Shown: piece after piece, positions 28,322 through 38,131 of the stretch
Layout: the number at the start of each line of letters is the position of its first letter
Numbering within the stretch: position 1 is the stretch's first letter
Origin: Granulibacter bethesdensis
GTDB taxonomy: Bacteria; Pseudomonadota; Alphaproteobacteria; Acetobacterales; Acetobacteraceae
Assembly (NCBI RefSeq): GCF_001889545.1
Contig: NZ_CP018194.1
Span: 1,524,501-1,588,500, forward strand
Reading direction: 5' to 3'
Length of the DNA stretch: 64,000 nucleotides
Made by a program: the position numbers and the translations under genes
Notes under the pieces: generated by a model
What the model saw: only the letters and a program-made list of their open reading frames with translations
Databases searched by the model: none
Told to the model about the DNA's origin: nothing

Positions 28322-28843
28322 ATGAACCCCGTGCATCATTCCTCCTCCCCGCTGGTCGGGATTATCATGGGCAGCCAGTCCGACTGGCCGACCATGGTGC
28401 ATGCTGCCGAAACCCTGACCAAGCTCGGTATCCCGCATGAAAAGCGCATCGTCTCCGCGCACCGGACGCCGGATCGGCTGGCCGATTATGCGCGTACGGC
28501 GTCCAGCCGGGGCCTGAAAGTCGTTATCGCCGGAGCGGGCGGAGCAGCCCATCTGCCCGGCATGTGCGCGGCATGGACGCGCCTGCCTGTTCTGGGCGTG
28601 CCGGTGGAATCCCACGCCCTGAAGGGCATGGACAGCCTGATGTCCATCGTCCAGATGCCCGGCGGCATTCCGGTCGGCACCCTGGCCATCGGCAAGGCCG
28701 GCGCCATCAACGCCGCTCTGCTGGCCGCCTCCATCCTCGCCCTGTCCGACCCTGCCCTGGCAACGCGGCTCGATGAATGGAGGGCCGCCCAGACCGCATC
28801 GGTTGCTGAAACAGTAGACGAAACAGCCTCTCTTCCGCGATAA
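28322..28843 (+). CDS. purE: N5-carboxyaminoimidazole ribonucleotide mutase
   Basis: 173 residues. [20 protein letters not shown] (residues about 14-33), [13 protein letters not shown] with the conserved His, and [25 protein letters not shown] are diagnostic for class I PurE. It converts N5-CAIR to CAIR in purine synthesis, using the product of PurK encoded ten bases downstream. No clear ribosome site precedes the ATG, so coupling with the YdcH gene just upstream is possible. Confidence 0.95.
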   Translation: MNPVHHSSSPLVGIIMGSQSDWPTMVHAAETLTKLGIPHEKRIVSAHRTPDRLADYARTASSRGLKVVIAGAGGAAHLPGMCAAWTRLPVLGVPVESHALKGMDSLMSIVQMPGGIPVGTLAIGKAGAINAALLAASILALSDPALATRLDEWRAAQTASVAETVDETASLPR

Positions 28844-28852
28844 GCCTGCCCC

Positions 28853-29992
28853 ATGACAATTGCCCTTCCCCCCAATGCCACCATCGGCATCATTGGCGGC
28901 GGCCAGCTTGGCCGTATGTCCGCCTTGGCGGCTGCTCGCCTTGGCTATCGCTGCCATATCCTGAGCGATGCGCCGGATTCGCCTGCCATTCAGGTCTCTG
29001 CCGCACATACGATCGGGGCCTATGACGATCCGCAGGCCCTTCGCGCTTTTGCCAATGCCGTCGATGTGGTGACGTTCGAGTTCGAAAATGTCAGCGCCGA
29101 AGGGCTGGATCTGCTGGCTTCACTGAAACCGGTCCATCCCTCCCCCACCATTCTGCGTATCAGTCAGGATCGTCTGTCGGAAAAGACCTTCCTGAACAAT
29201 GCCGGCATCCCCACCGCGCCATGGCATGCCGTCACCAGCCGGGCCGAGCTGGATGAGGCCGTTACGGCGCTCGGTTATCCCTCCATCCTGAAAACCACCC
29301 GGCTTGGCTATGACGGCAAGGGCCAGGCACGGCTGAACGGGCCTGATGATCTGGATGAAGCGTGGAAGACTCTGTCTCCACACCCGCTGGTGCTGGAAGG
29401 CTTCGTGGATTTCGCGATGGAAATCAGTGTCGTTGTGGCCCGCAGTGCCTCCGGCACTATTGCCGCATTCGATACGGTGGAAAACCGCCATCGCCATCAC
29501 ATTCTGGACCTGACGCTTGCCCCTGCCCGCCTGCCGGAGGAAACAGCACAGGCCGCCCAGACCATCGCCCGTAAAGTGGCAGAGGCGCTGGGGTTGATCG
29601 GGCTGCTGGCCGTCGAAATGTTCGTGGATGCACAGGGGCGCGTTCTGGTGAACGAAATCGCGCCCCGGCCGCATAATTCCGGGCACTGGACCATGGATGC
29701 CTGCCCGGTCAGCCAGTTCGAGATGCATATCCGCGCCGTGGCCGGCCTGCCCCTGCCCCCTGCAATCCGCCATTCCGATGCGGTCATGCGCAATCTGGTG
29801 GGGCCGGAGGATGTTGCGCTGTGGCCGGATATTCTCGCCACGCCCGGACTGATCCCGCATCTTTATGGGAAAGCCGAAGCCCGGCCGGGCCGCAAGATGG
29901 GACATGTCAACCGGCTGTTCCCGCGCGGCGCCCTTCCCGGTGATCTGGGGATTGCCGACGCGCTGGGGAAACTGGCCAGAGAAGCGGAATAA
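28853..29992 (+). CDS. purK: N5-carboxyaminoimidazole ribonucleotide synthase
   Basis: 379 residues of ATP-grasp type. GIIGGGQLGRMSALAAARLGY at the N-terminus, PSILKTTRLGYDGKGQ in the ATP-binding part, and NEIAPRPHNSGHWTMDAC as the metal and substrate site identify PurK. It makes N5-CAIR from AIR, ATP and bicarbonate. It is the last gene of the ydcH-purE-purK run and is followed by a terminator. Confidence 0.95.
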   Translation: MTIALPPNATIGIIGGGQLGRMSALAAARLGYRCHILSDAPDSPAIQVSAAHTIGAYDDPQALRAFANAVDVVTFEFENVSAEGLDLLASLKPVHPSPTILRISQDRLSEKTFLNNAGIPTAPWHAVTSRAELDEAVTALGYPSILKTTRLGYDGKGQARLNGPDDLDEAWKTLSPHPLVLEGFVDFAMEISVVVARSASGTIAAFDTVENRHRHHILDLTLAPARLPEETAQAAQTIARKVAEALGLIGLLAVEMFVDAQGRVLVNEIAPRPHNSGHWTMDACPVSQFEMHIRAVAGLPLPPAIRHSDAVMRNLVGPEDVALWPDILATPGLIPHLYGKAEARPGRKMGHVNRLFPRGALPGDLGIADALGKLAREAE

Positions 29993-30026
29993 ACTCTCCC
30001 TCATTGAAAAAGACATGTCTTTCTGA

Positions 30027-30070
30027 CAGCGATTGCCCTTCTGCTCCGGCAGTGGGGCAATCGCTGTTTT
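30027..30070 (+). terminator. Intrinsic terminator of purEK
   Basis: Arms CAGCGATTGCCC / GGGCAATCGCTG, a 16-base loop, then TTTT. Confidence 0.8.
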
Positions 30071-30187
30071 CCTGTCAGATGTCGGCCAAATTCAGGGCCG
30101 CTCCTTGTCGAGGCACAAGATCGGGTGCCACACTGGGGCCAAAGGTCGGCCCGATATGGCTGGCCAAGAAACGACAGGAAACGTGCC

Positions 30188-31402
30188 ATGGCGAAGATTA
30201 CGGTAAAAACGCCCCTCGTTGACCTTGATGGCGACGAGATGACCCGGATCATCTGGGGCTTCATCAAGCAGAAGCTGATCTTGCCGTATCTGGATATCAC
30301 GCTCGAATCCTATGATCTCAGCATCCAGAACCGTGATGCCACAGACGATGCCGTCACCGTGGACGCCGCCAACGCGATCAAGCGTCTGGGGGTCGGCGTG
30401 AAATGTGCCACCATCACACCTGATGAGGCGCGGGTGAAGGAATTCGGTCTCAAGAAAATGTGGCGCAGCCCGAACGGCACCATCCGCAATATCCTCGACG
30501 GCACGATTTTCCGTGAGCCGATTATCTGCGCCAATGTCCCGCGTCTGGTTCCACACTGGAGCAAGCCGATCGTGGTCGGACGCCATGCCTATGGTGACAT
30601 ATACCGGGCTGCCGAACTGACCGTGCCAGGGCCGGGAGAGGTTTCTCTGGTCTATCAACCCGCCGATGGAGGACCAGCCCAGACACTGGAGGTGCATCGC
30701 TTTGCCGGTGAAGGCGTCGCCATGGGGATGCATAATACCCGCGCCTCCATCGAAGGCTTTGCCCGCGCATCGTTCAATTACGGTCTGGCTCGTGGATACC
30801 CGGTCTATCTCTCGACCAAAAACACTATCCTCAAATCCTATGACGGGATGTTCAAGGATATTTTCCAGACCATTTACATCGATGAATTCCGGGAAAAATT
30901 CGAAAAGCAGAACCTGCATTACGAGCACCGGCTGATTGACGACATGGTTGCCAGCGCCCTGAAATGGACCGGCGGTTATGTCTGGGCCTGCAAGAACTAT
31001 GATGGCGATGTACAGAGCGATATCGTGGCCCAGGGCTACGGTTCTCTCGGGCTGATGACCAGCGTATTGATGACGCCGGACGGCCAGACAGTGGAAAGCG
31101 AGGCTGCTCATGGAACAGTCACACGCCATTACCGGGAACACCAGCAGGGCCGCCCCACCTCCACCAACCCCATTGCCTCCATTTTCGCATGGACACGCGG
31201 GTTGGCTTATCGAGGCCGCTTCGATCAGACTCCGGATGTGACGGGCTTTGCCGAAACGCTGGAGCGTGTCTGCATCGAAACCGTTGAATCAGGCATCATG
31301 ACCAAGGATCTGGCTTTGCTGATCGACAAGACTCATCCTTGGGAAACGACAGAATCCTTCCTGAAAATTCTTGATGAGCGGCTGAAGAAGGCCATGGTCT
31401 GA
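30188..31402 (+). CDS. icd: NADP-dependent isocitrate dehydrogenase
   Basis: 404 residues from ATG 30188 (AGGAAAC upstream), starting [20 protein letters not shown], the mark of the dimeric eukaryote-like (type II) enzyme found in alphaproteobacteria. The metal and substrate motifs [17 protein letters not shown] and [11 protein letters not shown], and the NADP site [15 protein letters not shown], are intact. It oxidises isocitrate to 2-oxoglutarate in the TCA cycle. Confidence 0.95.
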   Translation: MAKITVKTPLVDLDGDEMTRIIWGFIKQKLILPYLDITLESYDLSIQNRDATDDAVTVDAANAIKRLGVGVKCATITPDEARVKEFGLKKMWRSPNGTIRNILDGTIFREPIICANVPRLVPHWSKPIVVGRHAYGDIYRAAELTVPGPGEVSLVYQPADGGPAQTLEVHRFAGEGVAMGMHNTRASIEGFARASFNYGLARGYPVYLSTKNTILKSYDGMFKDIFQTIYIDEFREKFEKQNLHYEHRLIDDMVASALKWTGGYVWACKNYDGDVQSDIVAQGYGSLGLMTSVLMTPDGQTVESEAAHGTVTRHYREHQQGRPTSTNPIASIFAWTRGLAYRGRFDQTPDVTGFAETLERVCIETVESGIMTKDLALLIDKTHPWETTESFLKILDERLKKAMV

Positions 31403-31440
31403 TCCTGACCTTCCCGGTAACCTCACAGACAGGGACGAAA

Positions 31441-32265
31441 ATGATACAAAGACGCGGCTTTTTGATGACCTCCCTGATAGGCGGCTTCAGCACGGCGGCC
31501 GGCGCAGCCCATGCCGCCGCCATTCATACCGGCACGCATGGGATCATGGCCGGTGAAAAGCACATCAAAGTAAGCGATGGAGAAATCCCGGCCTATGTTG
31601 CGTCTCCGCAGGGCAAGGGACCGTTCCCGACCGTGCTGGTGATCGAAGAAATTTTTGGCGTGCATGAATATATTCGCGATGTCTGCCGCCGTCTGGCGCA
31701 TGAAGGGTTCATGGCGGTGGCGCCGGAGCTGTATGCGCGGCTGGGCGATCTGTCGAAAATGAGTGACGTGCAGACTATTCTGCGCGACGTCATCAGCAAG
31801 GCGCCTGATGCCACTGTGTTCGATGATCTGGACCATGCCGCCACCTGGGCTGCCGCGCATGGTGGCAGCGCCGACAGGCTTGGCGTGATTGGTTTCTGCC
31901 GGGGCGGACGTGACGTATGGCTGTACGCCACGCATAATCCCAAACTGAAAGCAGCCGTCGCCTATTACGGCCCGGTCAAAACCGAGGATACCGAGATCCA
32001 GCCGCATTCTCCGCTGGACGTGGCGGATCAGCTGAAATGTCCGCTACTCGGGCTGTATGGCGGTCAGGACAAGATGATCGACCCGGCCGATGTTCAGAAA
32101 GCCGCCGACAAAGCGACAGCGGCCGGAAAGCGCGTGGAAATCGTCAATTACTATATGGCCGATCACGGTTTCCATGCCGATTACCGCCCGACCTATAACG
32201 AGGCGGTCGCCAAAAATGCGTGGGGCCGCACCCTCGCCTGGCTCCGCGATCATGGCGTCCGATGA
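31441..32265 (+). CDS. Tat-exported dienelactone hydrolase family protein
   Basis: 274 residues. The N-terminus IQRRGFLMTSLIGGFSTAAG has the twin-arginine RRGFL pattern followed by a hydrophobic core and an AHA cleavage region, so it is probably exported folded. The hydrolase core shows VIEEIFGVHEYIRDVCRRLA, the Cys nucleophile elbow GFCRGGRDVW, and a C-terminal HGFHADYRPTYNE with the catalytic His. This is the DLH fold; the natural substrate is unknown. Confidence 0.85.
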   Translation: MIQRRGFLMTSLIGGFSTAAGAAHAAAIHTGTHGIMAGEKHIKVSDGEIPAYVASPQGKGPFPTVLVIEEIFGVHEYIRDVCRRLAHEGFMAVAPELYARLGDLSKMSDVQTILRDVISKAPDATVFDDLDHAATWAAAHGGSADRLGVIGFCRGGRDVWLYATHNPKLKAAVAYYGPVKTEDTEIQPHSPLDVADQLKCPLLGLYGGQDKMIDPADVQKAADKATAAGKRVEIVNYYMADHGFHADYRPTYNEAVAKNAWGRTLAWLRDHGVR

Positions 32266-32310
32266 GGCTGCGATCGCGGAAGGTCGTGTCGTCGTGGCTT
32301 GCGATACGGA

Positions 32311-32505
32311 TTACGGTCGACGGCCAAAAGCCTGTTCAATTTTCTGATCCGTCTTGTACTGGCTGAGTGCATAAACGGCCCAGATGGTGGCAGGCAGCCA
32401 CCCGATCAGGGTGACCTGAAGAATCAGGCAGACCACACCGGAAATGGGTCGACCGATGGTAAAAAAGGTCAACCAGGGCAGAATCAGAGCAATCAGCAGA
32501 CGCAT
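32311..32505 (-). CDS. YqaE/Pmp3 family membrane peptide
   Basis: 64 residues from ATG 32505 (AGGA upstream): two membrane helices, MRLLIALILPWLTFFTIGRP and ISGVVCLILQVTLIGWLPATIWAVYAL, with a short charged tail. The family (UPF0057/Pmp3) is linked to membrane potential and salt stress. A longer in-frame start at 32604 would run through the alaS terminator and is rejected. Confidence 0.85.
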   Translation of the reverse strand: MRLLIALILPWLTFFTIGRPISGVVCLILQVTLIGWLPATIWAVYALSQYKTDQKIEQAFGRRP

Positions 32506-32540
32506 GGTCCTATCTCCAGAGTATGGATGTGATGATAGAC

Positions 32541-32575
32541 GGAAAAAGCCGCCCCGGTCACCGGAGCGGCTTTTT
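32541..32575 (-). terminator. Intrinsic terminator of alaS
   Basis: A long stem (GGAAAAAGCCGC with GCGGCTTTTTCC, inner CCGG/CCGG) lies between alaS and the Pmp3 gene. It has T-runs within both arms and can work in both directions. Confidence 0.8.
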
Positions 32576-32600
32576 CCGTCGTTCCTGAACACGCAAGCGA

Positions 32601-35243
32601 TCAAGCCGCCATAGCATCCCGCACGGCCTGCAAGGCCGCATCGGCCTGGGCGGCATCCGGTCCACCGGCCTGCGCCATATCCGGGCGGCCACCACCGCCT
32701 TTACCACCAACTGCCGCACTGGCAGCCCGCACCAACGTCACAGCATCAAAGCGGCTGGTCAGGTCGGCGGTTACACCGACCACGACGCTGGCCTTGCCCT
32801 CCGCCGTGGAAACCAGCGCAACGACACCACTTTCCAATTGACGGGCGATAGCCTCGGCCAGACCCTTGAGTTCCTTGGGCGAAACATCGCCCAGATTACG
32901 GGCGGCAAGCTTGACGCCGCCGATTTCCTCAACCTTATCAGCAGCACCACCGGTTGCCAGCTTGCGCTGGGCATCGGCCAGCTGGGCTTCCAGCTTCTTG
33001 CGTTCCTCAAGCAGGGACGCAACGCGGGTGGCGACATCGCCGGGGGCTACACGCAGCAGGGATGCGGTCTCCTGAAGGCGACGCTCAGCCTCGGCAATCT
33101 GGGCCAGCGCGGCTTCTCCGGTGACCGCCTCAATCCGGCGTACCCCGGCGCTGACGGCACTCTCACCCGTAATGCGGAACAGTCCGATATCACCGGTACG
33201 CCCGACATGAGTGCCACCGCACAATTCAATAGAGTAGGCTGTTCTGCCCTCCTCCACCGGTGCGCCCATGGAGACGACACGCACTTCGTCGCCATATTTC
33301 TCACCGAACAGCGCCATGGCTCCCTCGGCCACCGCCTGCTCCGGCGTCATCAGGCGGGTGTTGACCGGGCTGTTCTGACGGATCAACGCGTTGACCTCTG
33401 CCTCCACCACAGCCAGATCGTCACGGGTGATCGGGGTGGGCTGGCTGACATCGAAACGCAGGCGATCCGGCGCATTCAAGCTGCCTTTCTGCGCCACATG
33501 CGTGCCAAGACGCCGACGGAGCGCTTCATGCAGCAGATGAGTAGCACTGTGATGGGCGCGGATGGCGCTGCGGCGCTGGTGATCAACCACCACTTCCACC
33601 GGCTGGCCGATCTGGGCCAGACCACTTTCCACCCGACCGAGATGCACGAACACATCGCCGAGTTTTTTCTGCGTGTCGGAAATGATAATGCGCAATCCGT
33701 CGGGACCAGTGATAATACCGGTATCACCAACCTGACCGCCACTCTCACCATAGAACGGGGTCTGGTTGAGCACCACGGCGACCTCGGTTCCGGCAGGCGC
33801 CGTCTCGGTCAGCGCACCATTGGCAACCAGCGCCCTGATTTCGGCTTCGGCTTTCTCTGTGGAGTAACCAAGGAACTCAGTGCCACCGACGCGATCACGG
33901 ATTTCGAACCACACCCCTTCCTGAGCGGCATCACCGGAGCCGGACCAGGCGGCGCGGGCGCGACGGCGCTGCTCCGTCATGGCGGCATCAAACCCGGCCA
34001 CATCGACGGCACGGCCCTGTTCGCGCAGCGCATCCTGCGTGAGATCGAGCGGGAAGCCATATGTGTCGTAGAGCTTGAACGCCACATCACCGCTGAGCGT
34101 CTGGCCCTCACCCAGCTTGCCGACCTCGTCGGACAGCATGGCGAGACCACGATCAAGCATGGCCTTGAAGCGGGTTTCCTCCAGCCTTAGCGTCTCGGTA
34201 ATCAGGGGCTGGGCCTGCAGCAGCTCCCCATAGGCCGCGCCCATCTGCCGCACCAGCGCGGGCACCAGACGGTACAGCAGCGGCTCGGTCATGCCCATCA
34301 GATGAGCGTGGCGCATGGCACGACGCATGATACGACGCAACACGTAGCCACGTCCCTCGTTCGAGGGCAGCACACCATCCGCCATCAGGAAGCTGGTGGA
34401 GCGGAGATGGTCGGCCACCACGCGGTGGCTGGTCTTGTGGGGACCATCCGGATCCTGCCCGGTGGCTTCGGCACTGGCGACGATCAGGGCGCGCAGCGTG
34501 TCGGTATCATAGTTATCGTGCTTGCCTTGCAGCACGGCAGCCAGACGCTCCAGCCCCATGCCGGTATCGATGGAGGGGCGCGGCAGGCTCACACGTGTGC
34601 CGGGCGGCCCTTCCTCATACTGCATGAAGACAAGGTTCCAGATCTCGATAAACCGGTCACCATCCTCATCAGGGCTGCCCGGCGGCCCGCCCGGAATGGA
34701 AGGACCATGATCATAGAAGATTTCGGAACAGGGTCCGCACGGGCCGGTATCACCCATGCGCCAGAAATTATCAGCGGATGCAATGCGGATGATGCGCTCT
34801 TCCGGCAATCCGGCAATGGATTTCCATAGCCGGGCCGCATCGTCATCATCCTGATAGACCGTGACCAGCAGCTTTTCGGCCGGCAGACCGAATTCGCGCG
34901 TGACGACGTTCCAGGCATGGGTAATCGCCTGTTCCTTGAAATAATCGCCGAAGGAGAAATTCCCCAGCATTTCAAAGAAGGTATGATGCCGGGCGGTGTA
35001 GCCGACATTATCGAGGTCGTTATGCTTCCCCCCGGCGCGGACGCATTTCTGGGAGGTCGTGGCACGGCTGTAAGGCCGCCTTTCCTGCCCTGTGAACACG
35101 TTCTTGAACTGCACCATACCGCTGTTGACGAACAGCAGGGTGGGATCGTTACGCGGCACGAGCGGAGAGCTGTCGACCACCTCATGCCCGTTACGGGCGA
35201 AGTAGTTAAGGAACGTGGCGCGGATATCGTTGCTGGTGGCCAT
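32601..35243 (-). CDS. alaS: Alanyl-tRNA synthetase
   Basis: I use ATG 35243 ([20 protein letters not shown], the normal AlaRS start; 880 residues); the longest frame begins at 35291. The class II core includes [28 protein letters not shown] and [13 protein letters not shown]. The editing domain has [21 protein letters not shown] with the zinc-binding HxxxH, and [13 protein letters not shown]. The oligomerisation and C-Ala part ([17 protein letters not shown]) is complete. It charges tRNA-Ala and clears mischarged Ser and Gly. Confidence 0.95.
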   Translation of the reverse strand: MATSNDIRATFLNYFARNGHEVVDSSPLVPRNDPTLLFVNSGMVQFKNVFTGQERRPYSRATTSQKCVRAGGKHNDLDNVGYTARHHTFFEMLGNFSFGDYFKEQAITHAWNVVTREFGLPAEKLLVTVYQDDDDAARLWKSIAGLPEERIIRIASADNFWRMGDTGPCGPCSEIFYDHGPSIPGGPPGSPDEDGDRFIEIWNLVFMQYEEGPPGTRVSLPRPSIDTGMGLERLAAVLQGKHDNYDTDTLRALIVASAEATGQDPDGPHKTSHRVVADHLRSTSFLMADGVLPSNEGRGYVLRRIMRRAMRHAHLMGMTEPLLYRLVPALVRQMGAAYGELLQAQPLITETLRLEETRFKAMLDRGLAMLSDEVGKLGEGQTLSGDVAFKLYDTYGFPLDLTQDALREQGRAVDVAGFDAAMTEQRRRARAAWSGSGDAAQEGVWFEIRDRVGGTEFLGYSTEKAEAEIRALVANGALTETAPAGTEVAVVLNQTPFYGESGGQVGDTGIITGPDGLRIIISDTQKKLGDVFVHLGRVESGLAQIGQPVEVVVDHQRRSAIRAHHSATHLLHEALRRRLGTHVAQKGSLNAPDRLRFDVSQPTPITRDDLAVVEAEVNALIRQNSPVNTRLMTPEQAVAEGAMALFGEKYGDEVRVVSMGAPVEEGRTAYSIELCGGTHVGRTGDIGLFRITGESAVSAGVRRIEAVTGEAALAQIAEAERRLQETASLLRVAPGDVATRVASLLEERKKLEAQLADAQRKLATGGAADKVEEIGGVKLAARNLGDVSPKELKGLAEAIARQLESGVVALVSTAEGKASVVVGVTADLTSRFDAVTLVRAASAAVGGKGGGGRPDMAQAGGPDAAQADAALQAVRDAMAA

Positions 35244-35408
35244 GCGACGATCGAGAACCTGATCATGAAGGGCGTCAGCCAATAGTGGCATCAGCCGGAT
35301 GAAAGGATGAACGCGCCAAGTAGCCCATGCAGGCAGATCGGTCCATCCCCGTGTAAAAGGGGGGAGGTTACGCTCTTCACGTATATGCTGGGGAAGCTAC
35401 AGGCACCG

Positions 35409-35430
35409 GGTGTTCTGAATTCAGAACACC
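35409..35430. repeat. Perfect 22-bp palindrome between alaS and the CRISPR trailer
   Basis: GGTGTTCTGAA directly followed by TTCAGAACACC, with no mismatch. There is no T-tract. It may be an operator or a recombination or cruciform site; no family recognised. Confidence 0.5.
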
Positions 35431-35436
35431 TACGTC

Positions 35437-35708
35437 AGACTATCCCCGTGCATGCGGGGGAACCCGGATGATACATAAAGATACTTTCGTCCACTGTGGA
35501 CTATCCCCGCGCACGCGGGGGAACCAACGCATTTTCTGACGTGTACGTGCTGGGCCAGGGACTATCCCCGCGCACGCGGGGGAACCTGGACTACCTCTCG
35601 CGGCGTGATCGGCGTCTCGGGACTATCCCCGCGCACGCGGGGGAACCGCCGGGACCAGAGTGGCACATTTTCTGGCACACGGACTATCCCCGCGCACGCG
35701 GGGGAACC
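35437..35708 (-). CRISPR. CRISPR array, trailer-side fragment (5 repeats, 4 spacers)
   Basis: 28-bp repeats start at 35437, 35498, 35559, 35620 and 35681, each 61 bp apart, leaving 33-bp spacers. On the plus strand a repeat begins GGACTATCCCCGCGCACG and ends CGGGGGAACC. It corresponds to the reverse complement of type I-E repeats (GTTCCCC...CGGGGAT), so transcription is expected on the minus strand. The repeat at 35437 is degenerate (three substitutions), which marks the trailer end on the left. Together with the array at 41215 it forms one interrupted locus. Confidence 0.93.
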
Positions 35709-35732
35709 TCTTGCTCGGATACCCGGGCAGAT

Positions 35733-35773
35733 CCTGACTTGCTCACCGGCCTGAAGGCCGGTGAGCAAGTCAG
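35733..35773. repeat. Distal copy of the IS605 right-end hairpin
   Basis: The 28 bases 35733-35760 are identical to 39446-39473 next to tnpB. Here the sequence continues into a perfect inverted repeat: CTGACTTGCTCACCGGCC, TGAA loop, and the 18-base complement, 35734-35773. It abuts the remaining CRISPR spacer sequence on the left and the truncated Dsb-like gene on the right. Confidence 0.8.
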
Positions 35774-36254
35774 TATGGTTGATCCGGTGCTGCGCTTGGC
35801 ATCAGCACATTATGGGCTTGTGGGCCGGCAGGGCGCAGCGCGTGTCTATATGGTGATCGATCCACTATGCCCTTTCTCCACCCGCGCCTTCAGCACCTTG
35901 CGGGCTGCCATAGAAGAGGGGCGTATTCAGCTCGCCCTGGTGCCGATTTCGATCAATGATCATGAAAATGGCGGAGCATCTACGCTTGCAGCCTTGGAAC
36001 TGCTTTCAGCCTCAGCGGCCGAGATGGGCGATACCTGGCGGCGGATCAGCAATCTCGGGCATGCCGAACCTGACCATACACCAAACGACACGGCACAAGC
36101 CGCGCTGACCTTAAACCTGGCTGCTGCCCACGCGATCCAGATGCGTGGAACGCCGACCTTTGTTTGGAAGGATCGCCTTGGTGTTTCCCGTAAGGAAGCC
36201 GGGGTACCAGATGACATCAATCAGTTCCTCGCGAGCCTGCCCCCCCATGAGTAA
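35774..36254 (+). pseudogene. Dsb/thioredoxin-fold protein, 5'-truncated
   Basis: About 160 residues remain (from ATG 35775, MVDPVLRLASAHYG), including VYMVIDPLCPFSTRAFSTLR, where the usual CxxC active site reads CPFS, and RGTPTFVWKDRLG with the cis-Pro motif. This resembles the catalytic domain of DsbC/DsbG-like proteins encoded in conjugative plasmids. The signal peptide and dimerisation domain are absent, and the frame runs straight back through the hairpin into the CRISPR repeats, so the gene was cut by the rearrangement. Its stop overlaps the next gene by eight bases. Confidence 0.7.
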
Positions 36255-36717
36255 TCGTCAACGCTACGCTGGACGTGTGGCCAAAGCCGTCGGATGGCTT
36301 CTTTTTCCGATCGAATACGCCTTCCGTCCGAGTATACGTGCGGCTCGCGAGGGGACGCGGCTGCTACGTGATCTACCTGTTATTACGCCTTCCAATACTT
36401 TTTCCGCAGCATCGTCAGAAACCGCGCCAGCGGATAGGAATGACGCGTCTGAACTCAGTTCTGTGCAAAAACGTACCCTTATGCTCTGCCGTTTGTTTGC
36501 GATTTTAATGCTGCTTGTTTTGATATGGTGGTGCCGTATTGTTTTTTTTCTTGGGCGAGATGTTTTTTCCCCGGCCAGTATTGAACTGTTGGCAATCGCT
36601 ATAGTGATGGGAAGCCAGTGTTTGATCCTCGGGCTCACCAACTGGCAGGCAAGGACAGGCCGTGCGGCTGGATTCCTGGAGTTTCTGTCCGATGGCCGGA
36701 ACGTCTGGCCGCGATAG
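36247..36717 (+). CDS. Plasmid-type membrane protein of unknown function
   Basis: 156 residues from ATG 36247. A basic N-terminus with a weakly hydrophobic segment is followed by a low-complexity region (about 55-80) and two strong membrane helices (LFAILMLLVLIWWCRIVFFL and IELLAIAIVMGSQCLILGL). It overlaps the Dsb-like remnant, as in a conjugation-gene operon. No specific family recognised. Confidence 0.6.
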   Translation: MSNRQRYAGRVAKAVGWLLFPIEYAFRPSIRAAREGTRLLRDLPVITPSNTFSAASSETAPADRNDASELSSVQKRTLMLCRLFAILMLLVLIWWCRIVFFLGRDVFSPASIELLAIAIVMGSQCLILGLTNWQARTGRAAGFLEFLSDGRNVWPR

Positions 36718-36731
36718 GAGGTGAGAAGAGT

Positions 36732-36807
36732 AAGAGGGCGGAATGGATTTCCGTGACGGATGAGTGCCGAGAGAGAGGCTTTTGGCTTCCGTCATGGAGT
36801 TGTTCCG
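36732..36807 (+). promoter_or_regulatory. Structured 5' leader, copy A (before DUF932)
   Basis: An AAGAGGGCGG box (36732-36741) is followed by an outer stem CGTGACGG (36752-36759) / CCGTCATG (36789-36796) and an inner stem GCCGAGAG (36766-36773) / CTTTTGGC (36779-36786) with a five-base loop. The outer stem ends on the first G of the GGAG ribosome site, eight bases before the start. Copy B before parB has the same layout and spacing with compensating base changes. A cis-acting RNA control element is likely. Confidence 0.65.
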
Positions 36808-38001
36808 ATGAACACGCAGGTTCTTGACGCCAGCCACCATCTCAGCGGCGGCTATAAGGTCGATGTCACGCGCGGCGAGCGCGTCGGCCGAGTTTCGTCA
36901 GAGTGGTTTTCACGGCCCGATGACGAGCGGTTCCTGTCGCTTGGTGAGCTGGACCGCTCGGTGCGCGATCGGTCCGTACGCAGCCGGACCCGTGTGGTGG
37001 AAACTGCGCTGATCCATGTCGAGGCGAGCCGTACTGATCCCGAGCGGCTGTCGCTGATCCTGCCCGACGCCGAGGCTCCAGTGGCCCTGACACACTGGAG
37101 CTTCGGTCAGTTGGCGAGCCAGGTCGGCGCACCCGCAGCCTATCTGCGTCAGCTTCCGGCAGCACTCGCCGGTATCAATCTGCAATACGGCCTGGCCTCA
37201 AACCGCATCGAACAGATCAAGACGCTGGAAACCGACAATGGCCGCGTCGAGCTTCGCGCCGTGACCGGCCCCGACTATGGGCGCATCTACGACCATGAGC
37301 TGGTGGAGGCAGTGCAGCGTATTGCCGGCAACGGCACGGGAGACACCCGCTGGAAAGTGCCGGGCGTGCTCGATTGGTCGACGGGTATCTATAACCCGCA
37401 CGTCGATATCTCGAAAGATACGACGACTCTCTATGCCAGCGACCGCGATGTGTTCGTGTTTCTGGTCGACGACCTAAACCCCATCGAAGCCGGTCGCCTC
37501 CCAGACGGCTCTCCCGACCTGTTCTTTCGAGGATTCTATGCCTGGAACTCGGAGGTCGGTGCCAAGACGCTTGGCATGGCGAGCTTCTATCTGCGCGCCG
37601 TGTGCCAGAATCGCAATCTGTGGGGCGTCGAGGATTTCGAGGAGGTCAGCATCCGCCACAGCAAATACGCTGCTTCACGCTTCGCCCAGGAGGCAGCCCC
37701 GGCGCTGCTCAACTTTGCCAATTCGTCGCCCACGCCCTTCATCAACGGCATCAAAGCGGCGCGCGAACGTATTGTTGCTAATACTGACCAAGATCGCAAC
37801 GACTTCCTGCGGCGACGCGGTTTCTCAAAAGCCGAGACCGTCAAGATCATCGACACAGTGTTGGCCGAGGAAGGCCATCCGCCCGAAAGCATCTTCGATT
37901 TTGTGCAAGGCATCACGGCGGTCGCACGCCACAAGCCGCATCAGGACGCTCGCCTCGATATGGAAGCCAAGGCGAAGAAGTTGCTTGATCGCGCCAATTG
38001 A
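36808..38001 (+). CDS. DUF932 domain protein
   Basis: 397 residues from ATG 36808, eight bases after GGAG; the longer frame from 36760 would run through the leader stem. The sequence has the DUF932 features LTHWSFGQLASQVGAPAAYLRQLP, LRAVTGPDYGRIYDHELVEAVQRI, GFYAWNSEVGAKTLGMASFYLRAVCQNRNLWG and a helical C-terminus. The family is frequent on plasmids and phages; its role is unknown. Composition and context differ from the housekeeping genes on both sides. A terminator-like hairpin (AAAGCCG/CGGCTTT, 38009-38028) follows. Confidence 0.82.
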   Translation: MNTQVLDASHHLSGGYKVDVTRGERVGRVSSEWFSRPDDERFLSLGELDRSVRDRSVRSRTRVVETALIHVEASRTDPERLSLILPDAEAPVALTHWSFGQLASQVGAPAAYLRQLPAALAGINLQYGLASNRIEQIKTLETDNGRVELRAVTGPDYGRIYDHELVEAVQRIAGNGTGDTRWKVPGVLDWSTGIYNPHVDISKDTTTLYASDRDVFVFLVDDLNPIEAGRLPDGSPDLFFRGFYAWNSEVGAKTLGMASFYLRAVCQNRNLWGVEDFEEVSIRHSKYAASRFAQEAAPALLNFANSSPTPFINGIKAARERIVANTDQDRNDFLRRRGFSKAETVKIIDTVLAEEGHPPESIFDFVQGITAVARHKPHQDARLDMEAKAKKLLDRAN

Positions 38002-38062
38002 CCTCAACAAAGCCGGGAATACGGCTTTTCGTGTTTCCGGCTTTCACATTCAGCCTAAAACA

Positions 38063-38101
38063 TTGACAAAAAAGTTTTGTAGGAACTTTTATACAAAAAC
38101 T
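38063..38101 (+). promoter_or_regulatory. Promoter and operator of the toxin-antitoxin genes
   Basis: TTGACA at 38063-38068 and TTTTAT at 38087-38092 (18-base spacing) form a promoter. It is overlapped by an inverted repeat AGTTTTGTA (38073-38081) / TACAAAAACT (38092-38101), which is typical for self-repression by a Phd-type antitoxin. Confidence 0.55.
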
Positions 38102-38131
38102 GATTTATCCTTGAAAACAGGAGTGCCGCCC

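Noticed and set aside
32838-34190. 450-codon frame opposite alaS
   Set aside because: Antisense shadow of the AlaRS gene.
35496-35774. Reading frame through the CRISPR repeats into the Dsb-like gene
   Set aside because: The repeats happen to be open in this frame (repeated YPRARGGT); it is a repeat artefact, and only the part after the hairpin is protein-like.
38009-38028. Hairpin AAAGCCG/CGGCTTT after DUF932 as a separate terminator feature
   Set aside because: The stem is only seven pairs and the T-tract is interrupted; it is mentioned with the gene but not listed as a firm terminator.
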